From: Pseudomonas silvicola
GTDB taxonomy: Bacteria; Pseudomonadota; Gammaproteobacteria; Pseudomonadales; Pseudomonadaceae
NCBI RefSeq assembly: GCF_026651855.1
Contig: NZ_CP093280.1
Location: 536,001-600,000 of the forward strand
Reading direction: 5' to 3'
Length of the DNA: 64,000 nucleotides
Shown here: in pieces, positions 27,573 to 36,025 of the stretch
Layout of the letters: each line of letters opens with the position of its first letter
Position numbering within the stretch: the first letter of the stretch is position 1
Translations under genes and position numbers: made by a program
Notes under the pieces: generated by a model
Database searches by the model: none
The model's input: only the letters and a program-made list of their open reading frames with translations
Told to the model about the DNA's origin: nothing

Positions 27573-28363
27573 TGCCTCTACGCGCCGTACTGCTCGCCCT
27601 GCTCTGCTGCCTGTCCGGCCTGGCCCACGCCGCGCCGGACAGCAGTGACGCCAAGCCGCGCAAAGCCTACTTCACGCTGATCATCGATGACCTGGGGCAG
27701 AACCTGCCCCGGGACCGTCGCGCCCTGGCGCTGCCCGGCCCGGTCACCCTGGCGGTGATGCCCGATACCCCCCATGCCGCCGACTTCGCCCGCGAAGCGC
27801 ACAAGGCCAGCAAGACCGTGATCGTGCACATGCCCATGGACCCCGCCACCGGCCCCTTCGCCTGGCACCCCGACCTGCCCATGGATGAACTGCGCGCGCG
27901 CCTGCAGGCGGCGCTGAAGGCCGTGCCCTACGCCGCAGGCATGAACAACCACGAAGGCAGCAAGATGACGTCGCAGCCCGAGGCGATGGCCATGCTCATG
28001 GGCGAGCTGCAAGCGCGCAGCCTGTTCTTCGTCGACAGCCGTACCAGCGCGGCCACGGTCGCGGCCGCCAAGGCCCAGGACATCGGCCTGGCCCATGTAT
28101 CGCGTGACGTGTTCCTGGATGACGTGCGTACCCCTGAAGCGGTCGCCAAGCAACTGCAGACGGCCATCGCCCATGCGAAAAAGTTTGGCTCGGTGGTGGT
28201 GATCGGCCACCCCTACCCGGTGACCCTGGACATGCTGGAACGCGAGCTGCCCAACCTCAAGGCCAATGGCGTCGACTGGATTCCCATCCGCCAGATGATC
28301 GCCCAACGGGCCAACCGCGCCATGCCCGCCCATGGCAAGAACGGCACCTACACCCCGAAATAG
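27572..28363 (+). CDS. Divergent polysaccharide deacetylase family protein (YibQ-like)
   Basis: Periplasmic protein of 263 residues with a signal peptide (MPLRAVLLALLCCLSGLAHA). The family pattern is visible: YFTLIIDDLGQN, then LAVMPDTPHA, KTVIVHMPMDP, AAGMNNHEGSKMTSQ and FFVDSRTSA. It belongs to the divergent (DUF610) branch of the NodB fold; the true substrate is unknown. Its ATG overlaps the ctpA stop (TGATG), so translation is coupled. envC-ctpA-yibQ order is common and suggests a cell-wall role. Confidence 0.9.
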   Translation: MPLRAVLLALLCCLSGLAHAAPDSSDAKPRKAYFTLIIDDLGQNLPRDRRALALPGPVTLAVMPDTPHAADFAREAHKASKTVIVHMPMDPATGPFAWHPDLPMDELRARLQAALKAVPYAAGMNNHEGSKMTSQPEAMAMLMGELQARSLFFVDSRTSAATVAAAKAQDIGLAHVSRDVFLDDVRTPEAVAKQLQTAIAHAKKFGSVVVIGHPYPVTLDMLERELPNLKANGVDWIPIRQMIAQRANRAMPAHGKNGTYTPK

Positions 28364-28522
28364 CACAGCCGCGCGCAATCCACCCCCGGCTGCAGGACCG
28401 AGCATCGCTCGGCCCCACGAGCCACTGGGCCAGGCTCGTGCTTCTCCCAGAACAACTAACTACCTCAAACACCCTTCGCTCATGGGATCTACTGCGGTTT
28501 TTTCCACCGCAAGGATTTCACC

Positions 28523-30001
28523 ATGAGACCACTGACAACCCTGGCCAGCCTGCTGTTGCTGACCACTACCGCCAATGCAGGCGACTTCGGCGAAGGCCTG
28601 ACCAACCTGGGCCCCTCGGTGCTGCTGGAAAACAAGGATGGCCGCTATGACCACTGGACAGGGATCGGCCGCCTGGAAAGCCGGGGCAACCGGCGTTGCT
28701 CGGCGGTACTGCTGGACACTCGTACACCTGACAGCCCCGTGCATGCCCCCGCTTACCTGCTGACCAGCGGCCATTGCACCTACACCTCCCTGGGCATGAT
28801 CGCCACCGACCTGCCCATTCAGGGGCACGTGGAGTTCAATTATTTCAAGGACACCGCAGGTCAGCGGCGGGTGTACCCACTGCAGACACTTGCCTGGAGC
28901 AGCCAGCAGAACATCGACCTGGCCGTGGTGGAACTGGCCGTCAGCCTGGAGCAGGTCATCAAGGACGGCGTGCAGCCGCTGAGGCTGGCTGCCAGCCCGG
29001 CGACGCCCAATATACCGGTCCTGGCCGTGGGCGCCCCCGAGACCACCAGTGGCTATACCCTTCGCGCCTCGGCCTGCACCGTGGAACGGCTGGCCGACAT
29101 TGCCGAGCACCCCTATGTATGGCGGGCGAACCTCACCAACCGCTGCCAGGACGTGTTACCCGGCGCCTCGGGCAGCCCGCTGCTCAGCCGGGAAGACAAC
29201 CGTATTCTTGGCATTACCGGGACCACCACCCGAGGTAGCCGCGAAACGGACCAATGCCTGACGGATGCCCCCTGCGAGGTCGAAAGTGGTGAAGGCACCT
29301 GGTACGCAGATACCAACTACGCCAGCTCCATCGAGCGGCTGCCGGCCTGTTTCGCCAACGGCCGGTTCGACAACAGCCTGCCGGAGTGCGACATGGCGCC
29401 TGGCTTTGCTCTGACGCTGCAGAACCCGCACTACCTGCCGGCAGCCGCCAACGCGCGCAACAATGACTGGCGGCTGCCGTTCACCACCAACACCGAGTAT
29501 GTCTACCACAAACTGGTACGTAACCCACTGCAGTGCCAGAACACTGAAGGCTACAGCACAGGGGCTTCGGGGCAGACCGCCATGGTTACCCTGCCAGCCT
29601 CGCTTGAGGCGGGTATTCATATGGTGTGCATACTGGGCGTGGACGACCTTCAGGCCGGCCTTTCGGCCCCGTTGCTCAGCAATGTGTTCACCTTGCCGGT
29701 TCAGGTGTTCCCCGACGGGGCACAGCCACCGAGCTCCCAGCTGATCATCACCCCTCTGCCCAACGGCAAGCAGAACATCGCGTTCCAGCGTAGCCATGCC
29801 CTCCCCCACTACACCTACAAGTATGGGCCCCCTGAAAGCACCGACTGCAGTGACAACAGTGGCTACAAACACGCTTTCTACAACTTCACGCTTTCGGCCC
29901 ATTTGCTACCCGCCAAGCTGTGTACTCGCGTGTGGGACCTGGCCGGCGACCCATCGCCACCCCGGGAAGACCTGCTGGAAGTCGCTACAGATAACGGTTG
30001 A
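28523..30001 (+). CDS. Secreted trypsin-like serine protease
   Basis: A 492-residue protein with a signal peptide (MRPLTTLASLLLLTTTANA). The catalytic triad of the S1 fold is recognisable: His in LLTSGHCTY, Asp in NIDLAVVEL and Ser in LPGASGSPLL. Paired cysteines (RRCSA and GHC, ASACTVE and NRCQD) could form disulphides. The C-terminal 220 residues form one or two extra domains with several cysteines and no motif I recognise. The reading frame extends 17 bases past the stop of the convergent binding-protein gene. A 159-base gap precedes it. Confidence 0.82.
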   Translation: MRPLTTLASLLLLTTTANAGDFGEGLTNLGPSVLLENKDGRYDHWTGIGRLESRGNRRCSAVLLDTRTPDSPVHAPAYLLTSGHCTYTSLGMIATDLPIQGHVEFNYFKDTAGQRRVYPLQTLAWSSQQNIDLAVVELAVSLEQVIKDGVQPLRLAASPATPNIPVLAVGAPETTSGYTLRASACTVERLADIAEHPYVWRANLTNRCQDVLPGASGSPLLSREDNRILGITGTTTRGSRETDQCLTDAPCEVESGEGTWYADTNYASSIERLPACFANGRFDNSLPECDMAPGFALTLQNPHYLPAAANARNNDWRLPFTTNTEYVYHKLVRNPLQCQNTEGYSTGASGQTAMVTLPASLEAGIHMVCILGVDDLQAGLSAPLLSNVFTLPVQVFPDGAQPPSSQLIITPLPNGKQNIAFQRSHALPHYTYKYGPPESTDCSDNSGYKHAFYNFTLSAHLLPAKLCTRVWDLAGDPSPPREDLLEVATDNG

Positions 30002-30740
30002 GGATATCGTCGACACGGCCCTCGGCGCGCAACTGGTCGAGGGCCTTCTGCAGTCTGGCGACCACCTCGTCCGGCACCTCCTTGTTCAACGCCAGATAGA
30101 GTTCGGCGCTGCTGAAGCGCAACACGGTCTTGAGGTTGCTGACCCCCTGCAGGCGCGCGAGATAGCGGCCAGCCGGGTCACCCGTGGCCCAGACGTCGAT
30201 CTCGCCATCCATGAGCTTCTGGGCGTTGTCCTGGTCACGCAAGGCAATGACCGGGTGCAGGCCTTGGCGGCTAAGGGTTTCGGCAATGGCATCGCCTTTG
30301 TAGGCGCCAATCCTGAGGTGCCGTGCCTGTTCCAGCTTGTCGAGCTTGAGCTTGCTGTCGGGGCGGGCGAGCAGAATCCAGTCATCCGGCCCGATGGGCC
30401 CTACCCATTTGAACGATTGCTCACGCTCGGGCAGGCGCGCGGTGACGAACACCCCATAGTCGGGGTTCTGCATGGCGAGTTTGTAGATGCGGTCCCAGGG
30501 GAAACGCAGGGTCATGCTGTAATGAATATCGGCGCGCTTGAACATCTCGCGCACCACATCGGCGGCGATGCCCTGGATATTCTCCTCGCGGGCGAAATTC
30601 TTGCCGTCGGCGGCCATGTTGTAAGGCGGGAAGTTTTCGGTAAGCAAGACCAGGGAGTAGTCGGCTGGCACTTCGGCGCGAGCACCCAAGGCAAACGACA
30701 GACAGACACCGGCGAACAAGGCAAACACGCAACGCTTCAT
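29985..30740 (-). CDS. Periplasmic solute-binding protein, family 3
   Basis: A 251-residue protein with a signal peptide ([22 protein letters not shown]) and a type-3 substrate-binding fold: [16 protein letters not shown], then [16 protein letters not shown] and [18 protein letters not shown]. The start at 30740 was chosen because it gives a proper signal peptide. No permease or ATPase gene is adjacent, so it may be an orphan receptor or work with a transporter encoded elsewhere. Its 3' end overlaps the end of the convergent protease gene by 17 bases. Confidence 0.85.
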   Translation of the reverse strand: MKRCVFALFAGVCLSFALGARAEVPADYSLVLLTENFPPYNMAADGKNFAREENIQGIAADVVREMFKRADIHYSMTLRFPWDRIYKLAMQNPDYGVFVTARLPEREQSFKWVGPIGPDDWILLARPDSKLKLDKLEQARHLRIGAYKGDAIAETLSRQGLHPVIALRDQDNAQKLMDGEIDVWATGDPAGRYLARLQGVSNLKTVLRFSSAELYLALNKEVPDEVVARLQKALDQLRAEGRVDDILNRYL

Positions 30741-30774
30741 GACAGTCGAGCCCCGAATCCATGGCACTACCGAC

Positions 30775-30810
30775 TGTAGGGGCTGGCTTGCTGGCAAGCC
30801 ACCCCCTACA
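30775..30810. terminator. Long hairpin between hisF and the binding-protein gene
   Basis: TGTAGGGGCTGGCTTGC pairs with GCAAGCCACCCCCTACA (one asymmetry) around a 2-base loop. It follows the hisF stop and resembles pseudomonad REP sequences, so it may be a REP unit acting as terminator for the his cluster. Confidence 0.6.
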
Positions 30811-30830
30811 CCTGTTTCTTCACAACCTTG

Positions 30831-31601
30831 TCAACGAACGACGATACCGCGCTGTGCCATGTACGCCTTGGCTTCGGGCACGGTGTATTCGCCGAAGTGG
30901 AAGATGCTGGCAGCCAGCACCGCGCTGGCATGGCCTTCAAGCACGCCGTCGGCCAGGTGCTGCAGGTTACCGACGCCGCCCGAGGCAATCACCGGGATGC
31001 CCAGCGCATCGCTGATGGCCCGGGTAACGCCCAGGTCGAAACCGTTCTTCATGCCGTCCTGGTCCATGCTGGTCAGCAGGATCTCGCCAGCACCCAGGGC
31101 CTCCATCTTCATGGCCCACTCCACGGCATCCAGGCCCGTGGGCTTGCGGCCGCCGTGGGTGAAGATTTCCCAGCGCGGGGTTTCGCCCGGGCCGGAGACC
31201 TTCTTGGCGTCGATGGCGACCACGATGCACTGGGAACCGAAGTGCTGGGCGGCCTCGCCCACGAACTCGGGGTTGAACACCGCCGCGGTGTTGATCGACA
31301 CCTTGTCGGCGCCAGCGTTGAGCAGGTTGCGGATGTCCTGAACGGTGCGCACGCCACCGCCCACGGTCAGCGGGATAAACACCTGGCTGGCCATGCGCTC
31401 GACGGTATGCAGGGTGGTATCACGGCCATCGACGCTGGCGGTAATGTCCAGGAAGGTGATCTCGTCCGCGCCCTGCTCGTCGTAGCGACGGGCGATTTCC
31501 ACCGGGTCACCGGCGTCGCGGATGTTCTCGAACTTCACGCCCTTCACTACACGGCCGTTGTCCACGTCCAGGCAAGGGATGATGCGTTTGGCCAGCGCCA
31601 T
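30831..31601 (-). CDS. hisF: Imidazole glycerol phosphate synthase, cyclase subunit
   Basis: TIM-barrel enzyme of 256 residues that, with HisH-derived ammonia, makes imidazole glycerol phosphate and AICAR in histidine synthesis. [21 protein letters not shown] opens the protein. The catalytic Asp in PCLDVD and the second Asp in [14 protein letters not shown] are present, as are the phosphate loops [10 protein letters not shown] and VIASGGVGN. It lies 10 bases after hisA as the last gene of the cluster. Confidence 0.98.
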   Translation of the reverse strand: MALAKRIIPCLDVDNGRVVKGVKFENIRDAGDPVEIARRYDEQGADEITFLDITASVDGRDTTLHTVERMASQVFIPLTVGGGVRTVQDIRNLLNAGADKVSINTAAVFNPEFVGEAAQHFGSQCIVVAIDAKKVSGPGETPRWEIFTHGGRKPTGLDAVEWAMKMEALGAGEILLTSMDQDGMKNGFDLGVTRAISDALGIPVIASGGVGNLQHLADGVLEGHASAVLAASIFHFGEYTVPEAKAYMAQRGIVVR

Positions 31602-31611
31602 GGGTCAGTCC

Positions 31612-32349
31612 TCAGCCTTTGTAGGAATCGCAGAAAGCCTGGGCTTCGGCGACGTCAAGGGTGCCTTCGTAGATGGCACGGCCAGTGATGGCGCCGATGA
31701 TGCCAGGTGCCTTGGCGTCCAGCAGGGCCTGGATGTCGCCCAGGTTGTGGATGCCGCCGGAAGCGATGACCGGGATCCTGGTGGCCGCGGCCAGGGCAGC
31801 GGTGAACGGGACGTTGCAGCCTTGCATCATGCCGTCTTTGGCGATGTCGGTGTAGACGATGGCGCTGACGCCGTCGGCTTCGAAACGCTTGGCCAGGTCG
31901 ATGACCTGCACGCTGCTCACTTCAGCCCAGCCGTCGGTGGCGACGAAACCGTCCTTGGCGTCCAGGCCAACGATGACCTTGCCCGGGAAGGCCTTGCACG
32001 CCTCGGCGACGAACTCGGGCTCTTTCACGGCCTTGGTGCCGATGATGACGTAGCTGACGCCGGCCTTGACGTAGTGCTCGATGGTTTCCAGCGAGCGAAT
32101 GCCGCCGCCGATCTGGATCGGCAGGCTGGGGTAACGCTTGGCGATGGCGGTGACCACTTCGCCATTGACCGGCTGGCCTTCGAACGCGCCGTTCAGGTCG
32201 ACCAGATGCAGACGGCGGCAGCCGCCCTCCACCCACTTGGCAGCCATGCTCACCGGGTCATCGGAGAACACCGTGGAATCTTCCATGCGGCCCTGGCGCA
32301 GACGTACGCAGGCACCGTCTTTAAGATCGATAGCGGGAATAATCAGCAT
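31612..32349 (-). CDS. hisA: ProFAR isomerase HisA
   Basis: TIM-barrel isomerase of 245 residues converting ProFAR to PRFAR in histidine synthesis. The catalytic Asp lies in [15 protein letters not shown] and its partner in [13 protein letters not shown]; phosphate loops are IQIGGGIRS and VIASGGIHN. The start MLIIPAIDL was preferred over an in-frame ATG five codons upstream on family grounds. It is preceded by the DUF2164 gene. Confidence 0.97.
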   Translation of the reverse strand: MLIIPAIDLKDGACVRLRQGRMEDSTVFSDDPVSMAAKWVEGGCRRLHLVDLNGAFEGQPVNGEVVTAIAKRYPSLPIQIGGGIRSLETIEHYVKAGVSYVIIGTKAVKEPEFVAEACKAFPGKVIVGLDAKDGFVATDGWAEVSSVQVIDLAKRFEADGVSAIVYTDIAKDGMMQGCNVPFTAALAAATRIPVIASGGIHNLGDIQALLDAKAPGIIGAITGRAIYEGTLDVAEAQAFCDSYKG

Positions 32350-32389
32350 CTGGCAAGCCTTCAATTCGATTTTTCAGCGATGCTCGAGA

Positions 32390-32644
32390 TCAGTTTTTCT
32401 CGAGCGCCCACAGGTCGCTTTCAATGCTCTCGAAACGCTCCTTGAGGTGCGCCTGAACATCGAAAATCGCCCTGTTGTAATAGTGCGGAGCAATTTCACG
32501 GGTAAACAGCTCAAGAATTTCCGCCGCCTCGAACGACCCCAGGTCCAGCTCGAAGCGGTCCTCCATGAAGCGTTTGATCTTCGTGGTGGCCTGGCTTTCC
32601 TGCTCGGGGGTGAGCGTGAGGATCGGCGGTTTCTTCTTGCTCAT
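32390..32644 (-). CDS. DUF2164 family protein
   Basis: Acidic 84-residue cytoplasmic protein with the DUF2164 pattern TPEQESQATTKIKRFMEDRF...GSFEAAEILELFTREIAPHYYNRAI. The function is unknown. It is inserted in the his cluster between hisH and hisA: its start overlaps the hisH stop by one base and hisA follows after 40 bases, so it is co-transcribed. This placement is common in pseudomonads. Confidence 0.88.
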   Translation of the reverse strand: MSKKKPPILTLTPEQESQATTKIKRFMEDRFELDLGSFEAAEILELFTREIAPHYYNRAIFDVQAHLKERFESIESDLWALEKN

Positions 32645-33282
32645 TACCAGCGGCCATCCCAGGCGGCGAAGTTCTGCAGCAGTTGCAGGCCATGGGTATG
32701 GCTCTTCTCCGGGTGGAACTGCACGGCAAAGCGCGAGCCTTCGGCCAGGGCGGCGGCGAAGTCGACGCCATAGTGCCCGCGGCCCACGACCTGGCCGGCC
32801 TTGGCGGCGGCAATGTAGTAGCTGTGCACGAAGTAGAAACGCGCATGGTCCGGGATGTCATGCCACAGCGGGTGGTTCACCGCCTGGCTGACCTCGTTCC
32901 AGCCCATGTGCGGCACTTTCAGGTGCGCACCGTCTTCGTGCAGGTCCTTGCCGAAGAACTTCACGTCGCCGGGGAACAGACCAATGCAGTCCACGCCGTC
33001 GTTTTCTTCGCTGTGGTCCAGCAGCGCCTGCATGCCTACGCAGATGCCCAGGAACGGGCGGTCCTGGCTCACTTCACGCACCAGGCTGTCGAAGCCCAGG
33101 CGCTTGATCTCGGCCATGCAATCGCGAATAGCGCCCACACCCGGGAACACCACACGGTCGGCCTCGCGGATGACGGCGGCGTCGCTGGTGATCAGTACCT
33201 TGCCGGCACCCACATGCTCCAGGGCCTTGGCCACCGAGTGCAGGTTGCCCATGCCATAGTCGATAACCGCTACTGTCTGCAT
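32644..33282 (-). CDS. hisH: Imidazole glycerol phosphate synthase, glutaminase subunit
   Basis: Class I amidotransferase of 212 residues that supplies ammonia to His[17 protein letters not shown] begins the protein. The nucleophile Cys is in [17 protein letters not shown] and the His-Glu pair in [16 protein letters not shown]. The ATG overlaps the hisB stop by one base (TAATG). An in-frame TTG three codons upstream is a less likely start. Confidence 0.97.
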   Translation of the reverse strand: MQTVAVIDYGMGNLHSVAKALEHVGAGKVLITSDAAVIREADRVVFPGVGAIRDCMAEIKRLGFDSLVREVSQDRPFLGICVGMQALLDHSEENDGVDCIGLFPGDVKFFGKDLHEDGAHLKVPHMGWNEVSQAVNHPLWHDIPDHARFYFVHSYYIAAAKAGQVVGRGHYGVDFAAALAEGSRFAVQFHPEKSHTHGLQLLQNFAAWDGRW

Positions 33283-33875
33283 TACAGGCAACCTTTGGTG
33301 GAAGGCATCTGCCCGGCCATGCGTTCATCCAGGGTGATGGCCATGCGCAGGGCGCGGCCGAATGCCTTGAACACGGTCTCGATCTGGTGGTGGGTGTTGT
33401 GGCCACGCAGGTTGTCGATGTGCAGGGTAACGTTGGCGTGGTTGACGAAGCCCTGGAAGAACTCCTGGAACAGGTCCACGTCGAAGCCGCCGACACTGGC
33501 GCGGGTGTAGGGCACGTGCATCTGCAGGCCTGGGCGGCCGGAGAAGTCGATGACCACGCGCGACAGGGCTTCGTCCAGCGGCACATAGGCATGGCCGTAG
33601 CGGAAGATGCCTTTCTTGTCGCCGATGGCCTGGTTGAACGCCTGGCCCAGGGTAATGCCGACGTCTTCCACGGTATGGTGGTCGTCGATATGCAGGTCGC
33701 CCTTGCACTCGATATCCAGGTCGATCAACCCGTGACGGGCGATCTGGTCGAGCATGTGTTCAAGGAAGGGAACCCCGATATCGAATCGGGCCTTTCCGGT
33801 GCCATCCAGGTTGATCGAGGCTTTGATCTGGGTTTCCAGAGTGTTGCGCTCGACGGACGCCTTACGTTCGGCCAT
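33282..33875 (-). CDS. hisB: Imidazoleglycerol-phosphate dehydratase
   Basis: Monofunctional HisB of 197 residues with the duplicated metal-binding motifs [15 protein letters not shown] and [16 protein letters not shown]. The phosphatase domain of enterobacterial HisB is absent, as usual for pseudomonads. It is the first gene of hisB-hisH-DUF2164-hisA-hisF. The start [16 protein letters not shown] was preferred to the GTG codon just before it. Confidence 0.98.
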   Translation of the reverse strand: MAERKASVERNTLETQIKASINLDGTGKARFDIGVPFLEHMLDQIARHGLIDLDIECKGDLHIDDHHTVEDVGITLGQAFNQAIGDKKGIFRYGHAYVPLDEALSRVVIDFSGRPGLQMHVPYTRASVGGFDVDLFQEFFQGFVNHANVTLHIDNLRGHNTHHQIETVFKAFGRALRMAITLDERMAGQMPSTKGCL

Positions 33876-33997
33876 CACCAGCTCCGCAAAATCATTGGGC
33901 GAAAAAGGCAGACATTATAGGCCGTGCGGGCAGCAAACAGAAACAAAAGGCTTACATGAACTGACCGGTGAGAACACTTCAGCGGCCGAGGGTGCCT

Positions 33998-34027
33998 GCG
34001 CACACCCTGTGTGACACAGGGTGCGTG
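33998..34027 (-). terminator. Hairpin after the OFA transporter gene
   Basis: CACCCTGTG and CACAGGGTG pair around a 3-base loop with extra partial pairing of the flanks, 20-40 bases beyond the transporter stop. No clear T run follows. Confidence 0.55.
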
Positions 34028-34044
34028 CAGGCGACGCTGGCTTG

Positions 34045-35709
34045 TCAGTGGAACAGCACAGCGGTCTTCTGCAGGGTCACGATTACCCCCCACGCCAGTG
34101 GAATACCCACCACCAGCCAGGCCAGCAGGGCCAGCGGCTTGCTGCCCGGCGCCGCTTTCCACTCCAGCACGGTGCGGCTGTCAGCCCCTTTGTCATGGCC
34201 CAGCGCCTGCTCGGCAGCCAGTTGCTCCTCGGTCATGAAGTGCTTGTCGGCCACCGGGCGTACCAGCGCGTTGCAGACAAAACCCAGCACCAGCAGGCCG
34301 GCGAGGATGTACAGGGTGATGTCGTACACCGCGGCGCGCGGCACGCCCACGCTCAGTTGGTACTCGCGCAGGTAGTTCACCAGCACTGGCCCCAGCACCC
34401 CGGCTGCGGCCCAGGCCGTCAGCAGGCGGCCGTGGATGGCGCCGACCATCTGCGTGCCGAACAGGTCGGCGAGGTACGCAGGCACCGTGGCAAAACCGCC
34501 ACCGTACATCGACAGCACCACGCAGAACGCCGCCACGAACAGGGTGACATTGCCCAGGTGGCCCAGGCTCGGCACCAGTGCATACAGCGCGCAGCCCAGA
34601 ATGAAGAACACGAAGTAGGTGTTCTTGCGGCCGATCATGTCCGAGCAGGACGCCCAGAAGAACCGACCCCCAATGTTGAACAGGCTCAGCAGGCCGGTGA
34701 ACCCGGCGGCGATGGCGCCGATCTGCGCCAACTGCGCGGCATTCAACTGGCTGAAGGTCAGGTCGACGCCCAGCAACTTGCCGCCGAACACTTCCTGCAA
34801 CAGCGGCGACGCCATGCCCAGGATGCCGATACCGGCAGATACGTTCAGGCACAGCACCAGCCACACCAGGGCGAATTGCGGGGTTTTCCAGGCCACGCTC
34901 ACGTGGACGTGGCGGTGGGTGATCATGGCATTGCTGGCTTTTTTCACCGGCGGGGTCCAGCCCTCGGGCTTCCAGCCGGTCGGTGGCACCCGGTAAGACA
35001 ACGCGCCGCCGAGCATGAACACAAAGTAGATCGCCGCCATGGCCACGAAGCTTTGCCATACCCCCACGCTATCAGGGGTGGCGAAATGGCTCATCAGCGC
35101 TGCCGCCAACGGCGCACCAACCATGGCGCCGCCGCCGAAACCCATGATCGCCATGCCGGTAGCCATGCCGCGCTTGTCCGGGAACCACTTGATCAGCGTC
35201 GACACCGGCGAGATATAACCCAGCCCCAGGCCGATACCGCCGATCACGCCCGAGCCCAGCCACATCAGCACGATCTGATGGGTATACACCCCCAACGCCG
35301 AAATCAGCAGGCCGCCGCACCAGCATAACGCGGACACGGTACCGGCCTTGCGTGGCCCGGCATGTTCCAGCCAGCCACCCCAGATAGCCGCCGAGCAGCC
35401 CAGGAAAATGAAGAACAGGGTGTAGATCCAGCCCAGCATGGAAATCGGCCAGTCGCAGCCGGTGGCGAACATCTGCTCGAAAAAGCCCATGTCAGTGGGG
35501 CAGGCGGTAGCCGCGGTAATGCCGATGGCCTTGGACAATGGCAGCCAGAACACCGAGAACCCATAGGCCATGCCGATGCACAGGTGAATGGCCAGGGCCG
35601 CCGGTGGTACCAGCCAACGGTTGAAACCCGGCCGGGCGATGATGCGCTCCTTGGAGAAGAAGGCCGGCCGTTCGCTGGCGATCCCCCCTGATGTGATAGT
35701 GCTACTCAT
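34045..35709 (-). CDS. OFA-type major facilitator transporter
   Basis: A 554-residue inner-membrane protein with about 12 helices in two six-helix bundles. The opening RPGFNRWLVPPAALAIHLCIG and GMAYGFSVFWLPLS are typical of oxalate/formate-antiporter-like (OFA) MFS proteins. FPDKRGMATGMAIMGFGGGAM and the second-half INxGGRFFWASCSD-like loop are present. An extra hydrophobic C-terminal segment (LALLAWLVVGIPLAWGVIVT) looks like the separate small subunit found beside some homologues, fused here. The substrate, probably a carboxylate, cannot be told. It is transcribed alone, divergent from asmA. Confidence 0.85.
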   Translation of the reverse strand: MSSTITSGGIASERPAFFSKERIIARPGFNRWLVPPAALAIHLCIGMAYGFSVFWLPLSKAIGITAATACPTDMGFFEQMFATGCDWPISMLGWIYTLFFIFLGCSAAIWGGWLEHAGPRKAGTVSALCWCGGLLISALGVYTHQIVLMWLGSGVIGGIGLGLGYISPVSTLIKWFPDKRGMATGMAIMGFGGGAMVGAPLAAALMSHFATPDSVGVWQSFVAMAAIYFVFMLGGALSYRVPPTGWKPEGWTPPVKKASNAMITHRHVHVSVAWKTPQFALVWLVLCLNVSAGIGILGMASPLLQEVFGGKLLGVDLTFSQLNAAQLAQIGAIAAGFTGLLSLFNIGGRFFWASCSDMIGRKNTYFVFFILGCALYALVPSLGHLGNVTLFVAAFCVVLSMYGGGFATVPAYLADLFGTQMVGAIHGRLLTAWAAAGVLGPVLVNYLREYQLSVGVPRAAVYDITLYILAGLLVLGFVCNALVRPVADKHFMTEEQLAAEQALGHDKGADSRTVLEWKAAPGSKPLALLAWLVVGIPLAWGVIVTLQKTAVLFH

Positions 35710-36025
35710 TTTTATAGTTCCCCCTTGGATTTTTTTGCTCGATGGCCGCCGCTGGCTACTCGCGACCTTGAAGCACGCAGGCCTTCAGTCGTCTTATCGG
35801 CACCACCGTGATTTTCGCGACCATTGATGGCGCTTATCGGCTCATCGAGACGACAGAGATTATCACCCGAGGGTTACAGTGAAGGCTATTCGCCATCTGC
35901 ATTTGGTAGAAACATCACGAAACAAGGATCTGAAGCCGCTGGCTGGCCAGCGAGTGCCCTACCCGCCACTTGGGGGCGCTATACTCGCGGGCTGAATTTG
36001 AATCCAACACTACAAGGACTCGCCC
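35710..36025. other. Non-coding gap between OFA transporter and asmA
   Basis: A 316-base divergent promoter region. CTATACT near 35971-35977 could be an asmA -10 box, but no matching -35 is clear. CCCCCTTGGA just before the transporter start supplies weak Shine-Dalgarno pairing. No other structure was seen. Confidence 0.4.
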
